Below the pieces are notes generated by a model. The model was not told the DNA's origin. It saw only the letters and a list, made by a program, of their open reading frames with translations, and did not search any database. Below, one piece after another: positions 61,728 through 64,000 of a stretch of 64,000 nucleotides of DNA. Location of the stretch: contig CAVOIC010000009.1 in assembly GCA_963695985.1 (NCBI GenBank), forward strand, positions 62,001-126,000. Direction: 5' to 3'. The translations under genes were made by a program, and so were the position numbers. The DNA is from DATBVX01 sp963695985 (lineage in GTDB: Bacteria > Pseudomonadota > Gammaproteobacteria > Steroidobacterales > Steroidobacteraceae). How positions within the stretch are numbered: position 1 is the stretch's first letter; every line of letters starts with the position of its first letter.

Positions 61728-63254
61728 TCAGCTGCCGACGTCAAAACGGATGCCCTGGGCCAACGGTAGCGAGCTGCTCCAGTTGATCGTATTGGTCTGC
61801 CGGCGCATGTAAGCCTTCCAGGAATCCGAGCCGGACTCGCGCCCGCCACCTGTTTCCTTCTCGCCGCCGAAGGCGCCGCCGATCTCCGCGCCAGAGGTGC
61901 CGATATTCACGTTGGCAATGCCGCAGTCGCTGCCCGCGGCCGACAGGAAGCGCTCTGCGCTTTGCAGCCGATCAGTAAAGATCGCCGACGAGAGACCGTG
62001 CGCGGAATGATTCTGAGCGGCGATCGCCTCATCGAGCGATTGCACCGGGATCACGTACAGGATCGGCCCGAAGGTCTCGGTCTGCACGATCGGCCAGTCG
62101 TTGCGGGCACGCACGATCGCCGGCTCGACGAAGTTGCCGGGGCCGGGCCGGGCGCGGCCACCGCAGAGGATTTCGCCGCCCTGTTCACGCGCACGCGCCA
62201 GGGCCGCCTCGAATTTCGCCACCGCCTGCCGATCGATGAGCGGACCACATAACGTGTCCGGTGCCAGCGGATCACCGATCCTCACCTGGGTGTAGGCGTG
62301 CAGCAGCCGCTTCTCGAGTTCGGCCTGGCGCGCACGATGCACGAAAACCCGTCGCGTGCTGGTGCAGCGCTGGCCGGCCGTACCCACCGCACCAAAGACG
62401 ATCGAAGGCACGGCGAGATCGAGGTTGGCCGATTCGTCGACGATGATCGCGTTGTTGCCGCCCAGTTCCAGCAGGCTCTTGCCGAGACGCGCCGCGACGC
62501 GCTCGCCGACCTTGCGTCCCACCGCGGTGGAGCCGGTAAAGGAAACGAGCGCCACGCGTGGATCGGCGGTGAAGCGCTCGGCGAGCTCGTTGCCCCCGTC
62601 GATGAAGAGCTGAAAGATGGGCGGCAGCCGATGCCGCGCCAGGACGCAATTGCAGATCTCCTGCACCGCGATCGCACACAGGGGTGTCTTCGGCGAGGGC
62701 TTCCAAACGCTGACGTTGCCGCAGACGGCCGCCAGGAAAGCGTTCCACGACCAGACCGCGACCGGGAAATTGAACGCGGAGATGATTCCGACCACGCCGA
62801 GCGGGTGCCATTGCTCGTACATGCGATGTTGCGGGCGCTCGGAATGCATCGCGAGACCATAGAGCATGCGCGACTGTCCGACCGCGAAGTCGGCGATGTC
62901 GATCATCTCCTGAACCTCACCGTCACCCTCAGCCTTGATCTTGCCGTTCTCGAGCGACACGAGGCTGCCGAGCGCATCCTTGTGGGCGCGCAGCTCCTCC
63001 GCCATCAGGCGTACTGCTTCGCCGCGCTTCGGCGCCGGCACATGGCGCCACTCCTGGAATGCGGCCACCGCAGACTGCAGTACCTGCTCATAGTCGGCGG
63101 CGGTAGAGCAGCGGACCTGGGCGATGACCTCGTTGGTCGCCGGATTGAGCGAATCGATCAGCGGCCCCCGATTGTCCGCCGACCAGCCGGCGCTGCCGGA
63201 CCAGGTACCGGCATTCACCGGCTTGAGATTCAGTCGTGCCCGTATTTCGTTCAC
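61728..63254 (-). CDS. amaB: ALDH7 family aldehyde dehydrogenase (L-alpha-aminoadipate semialdehyde dehydrogenase)
   Basis: This 508-residue NAD-dependent dehydrogenase has VGIISAFNFPVAVWSWN, GSTAVGRKVGERVA, LLELGGNNAIIVDESA (catalytic Glu region) and VGTAGQRCTSTRRVFVH (catalytic Cys). The C-terminus, IGTSGAEIGGAFGGEKETG followed by RESGSDSWKAYMRR, is the hallmark of ALDH7/AmaB enzymes that oxidise alpha-aminoadipate semialdehyde in lysine catabolism. The start is GTG 63254, overlapping the saccharopine dehydrogenase stop. That neighbour supports a lysine degradation role. The much longer upstream in-frame extension runs through the neighbour and is rejected. Confidence 0.92.
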   Translation of the reverse strand: MNEIRARLNLKPVNAGTWSGSAGWSADNRGPLIDSLNPATNEVIAQVRCSTAADYEQVLQSAVAAFQEWRHVPAPKRGEAVRLMAEELRAHKDALGSLVSLENGKIKAEGDGEVQEMIDIADFAVGQSRMLYGLAMHSERPQHRMYEQWHPLGVVGIISAFNFPVAVWSWNAFLAAVCGNVSVWKPSPKTPLCAIAVQEICNCVLARHRLPPIFQLFIDGGNELAERFTADPRVALVSFTGSTAVGRKVGERVAARLGKSLLELGGNNAIIVDESANLDLAVPSIVFGAVGTAGQRCTSTRRVFVHRARQAELEKRLLHAYTQVRIGDPLAPDTLCGPLIDRQAVAKFEAALARAREQGGEILCGGRARPGPGNFVEPAIVRARNDWPIVQTETFGPILYVIPVQSLDEAIAAQNHSAHGLSSAIFTDRLQSAERFLSAAGSDCGIANVNIGTSGAEIGGAFGGEKETGGGRESGSDSWKAYMRRQTNTINWSSSLPLAQGIRFDVGS

Positions 63255-64000
63255 GACGCTTTCTCCCACAACTGCCGCTGGTGCCCAGCCTTGCCGGAGG
63301 CCACGACCTCGGACGAAACGTCCTTGGAGCCGCCCGGCGCGTAGTAGCGACCGAAGCGGTTCGTCAGGATTTCCGTGAGCCGGAAGTTTTCCTGGGCGAC
63401 GAACCCGTGATACTTGCCGCCGGAGCTCATCACGATATCGACAACTGCAGTGATGCCCGCAGCGGTCGTGACCTGAATCGCCGACCACAGCCGCCCGGCG
63501 ATGAGCTGCGGATAGATCTTGTTGACGTAGTTCTCTTCGCGCAGTTGCCCGTCCTGCAGGCCGGCCACCGCGGCGTAGACGATGACGACATCCTGCAACG
63601 TCTGCGGCACGGCGTTCTCGAGCACGTGCTTGAGCGTAGCGCGGTCGTGGTTGAGCTTCAGATCGTTCATGAGCAGGCGCATCTGGGCGCAGTGACCGGG
63701 GTAGCGGATGGTCTTGTAGTTCATGCTTTCGACGCGCTTGCCGTAAGTCTCGCCGAGCGAGCCCAAGCCCCCGGAGGTGTTGAACGCCTCGTAGAGGGTG
63801 CCGTCGATCTCGATCTCCTCCAGACCCTCGAGTGGTGCGGTTTCCACGAGCCGCCCGTCGCTGATCGCCTGGCAGGGATTGCCGTACTCATTGATAAGGC
63901 CTTCCGTGGACCAGGTAAGCGAGTACTTGAGCACGTTGTTCGGGTGCTGCGGCAGGGCTCCAACGCGCAGCTTCACGGTGCGGGGTTCGTCGAAGTGAGT
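63251..64000 (-). CDS. saccharopine dehydrogenase-like protein (5' end cut by the window)
   Basis: The last 249 residues of a saccharopine dehydrogenase/reductase are visible: LRVGALPQHPNNVLKYSLTW, STEGLINEYGNPC, AFNTSGGLGSLGETYGK, ESMNYKTIRYPGHCAQMRLL, NDLKLNHDRATLKHVLEN, and a C-terminal part with IQVTTAAGITAVVDI. The frame is open to the window edge, so the N-terminal NAD(P)-binding domain lies outside. It overlaps the ALDH7 gene by four bases. Together they would convert saccharopine to glutamate plus aminoadipate semialdehyde and then to aminoadipate, the saccharopine route of lysine breakdown. Confidence 0.9.
   Translation of the reverse strand, partial: THFDEPRTVKLRVGALPQHPNNVLKYSLTWSTEGLINEYGNPCQAISDGRLVETAPLEGLEEIEIDGTLYEAFNTSGGLGSLGETYGKRVESMNYKTIRYPGHCAQMRLLMNDLKLNHDRATLKHVLENAVPQTLQDVVIVYAAVAGLQDGQLREENYVNKIYPQLIAGRLWSAIQVTTAAGITAVVDIVMSSGGKYHGFVAQENFRLTEILTNRFGRYYAPGGSKDVSSEVVASGKAGHQRQLWEKAS

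Noticed and set aside
63255..63488. N-terminal extension of the ALDH7 protein
   Set aside because: The added residues are the saccharopine dehydrogenase gene out of frame. GTG 63254 gives the family start.

Overview
The window is GC-rich and densely coded. It carries several operon signatures typical of Gammaproteobacteria: a bifunctional thrA followed by thrB and thrC, nudJ-mnmA-purB synteny, CpxRA-like and PhoPQ-like two-component pairs, a fadH-type dienoyl-CoA reductase, msrPQ, and a TonB/ExbB/ExbD/ExbD cluster of the kind seen in Xanthomonadales-like lineages. I infer a free-living, aerobic gammaproteobacterium near Xanthomonadales, Steroidobacterales or Nevskiales. The exact lineage cannot be fixed from sequence alone. 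I see no rRNA, tRNA, CRISPR array, prophage or insertion sequence.

Layout: 0.3-5.4 kb holds a TonB energy-transduction module ending in two paralogous secreted TPR proteins. 5.4-10.9 kb holds an XdhC homolog, a TetR/adaptor/ABC exporter operon and an Imm26-like protein. 11-16.7 kb holds an RRM RNA-binding protein, the threonine operon thrABC and a NERD-domain protein. 16.7-19.6 kb holds a Spy/CpxP-like periplasmic protein divergent from a CpxRA-like pair. 19.5-22.7 kb holds an M20 peptidase, TatD and a secreted TPR protein. 22.7-27.1 kb holds an outer-membrane protein, a cupredoxin-like secreted protein and a HAMP-GGDEF-EAL protein. 27.2-29.8 kb holds LemA and an M48 protease. 29.9-34.8 kb holds a receptor-like Ser/Thr kinase with 29-residue tandem repeats and a Calx-beta domain, convergent with a PKD-containing autotransporter. 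35.1-37 kb holds an ABC-2 exporter. 37-44 kb holds FadH, a YgjP-like metallohydrolase, a cupin, two EamA exporters, tryptophan 2,3-dioxygenase and DAHP synthase. 44-53.3 kb is a minus-strand run: msrQ, msrP, a HAD phosphatase, acnA, mnmA, nudJ, two small genes and purB. 53.4-59.5 kb holds fumC, nudL, mazG, a glycine-zipper protein, a PepSY protein and a PhoPQ-like pair. 59.5-64 kb holds a slipin, NfeD, an ALDH7 dehydrogenase and a saccharopine dehydrogenase cut by the window edge.

A key caution for any reader is that five genes (thrA, an M20 peptidase, the Ser/Thr kinase, the autotransporter and acnA) are interrupted by nine single-base frame breaks, while the encoded protein stays conserved on both sides of each. 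Several breaks sit in short homopolymers, and one is exposed as an 88-base interval inside an otherwise exact 87-base repeat. I read most of them as sequence errors rather than true gene decay, and I give each gene as one span.

The most distinctive locus is 29.9-35.2 kb. A transmembrane kinase with an extracytoplasmic Calx-beta domain faces an autotransporter, and the autotransporter is bracketed by matching copies of the kinase-gene end and an ABC-permease gene end. This suggests that a cell-surface module was inserted next to, or duplicated with, its neighbours.
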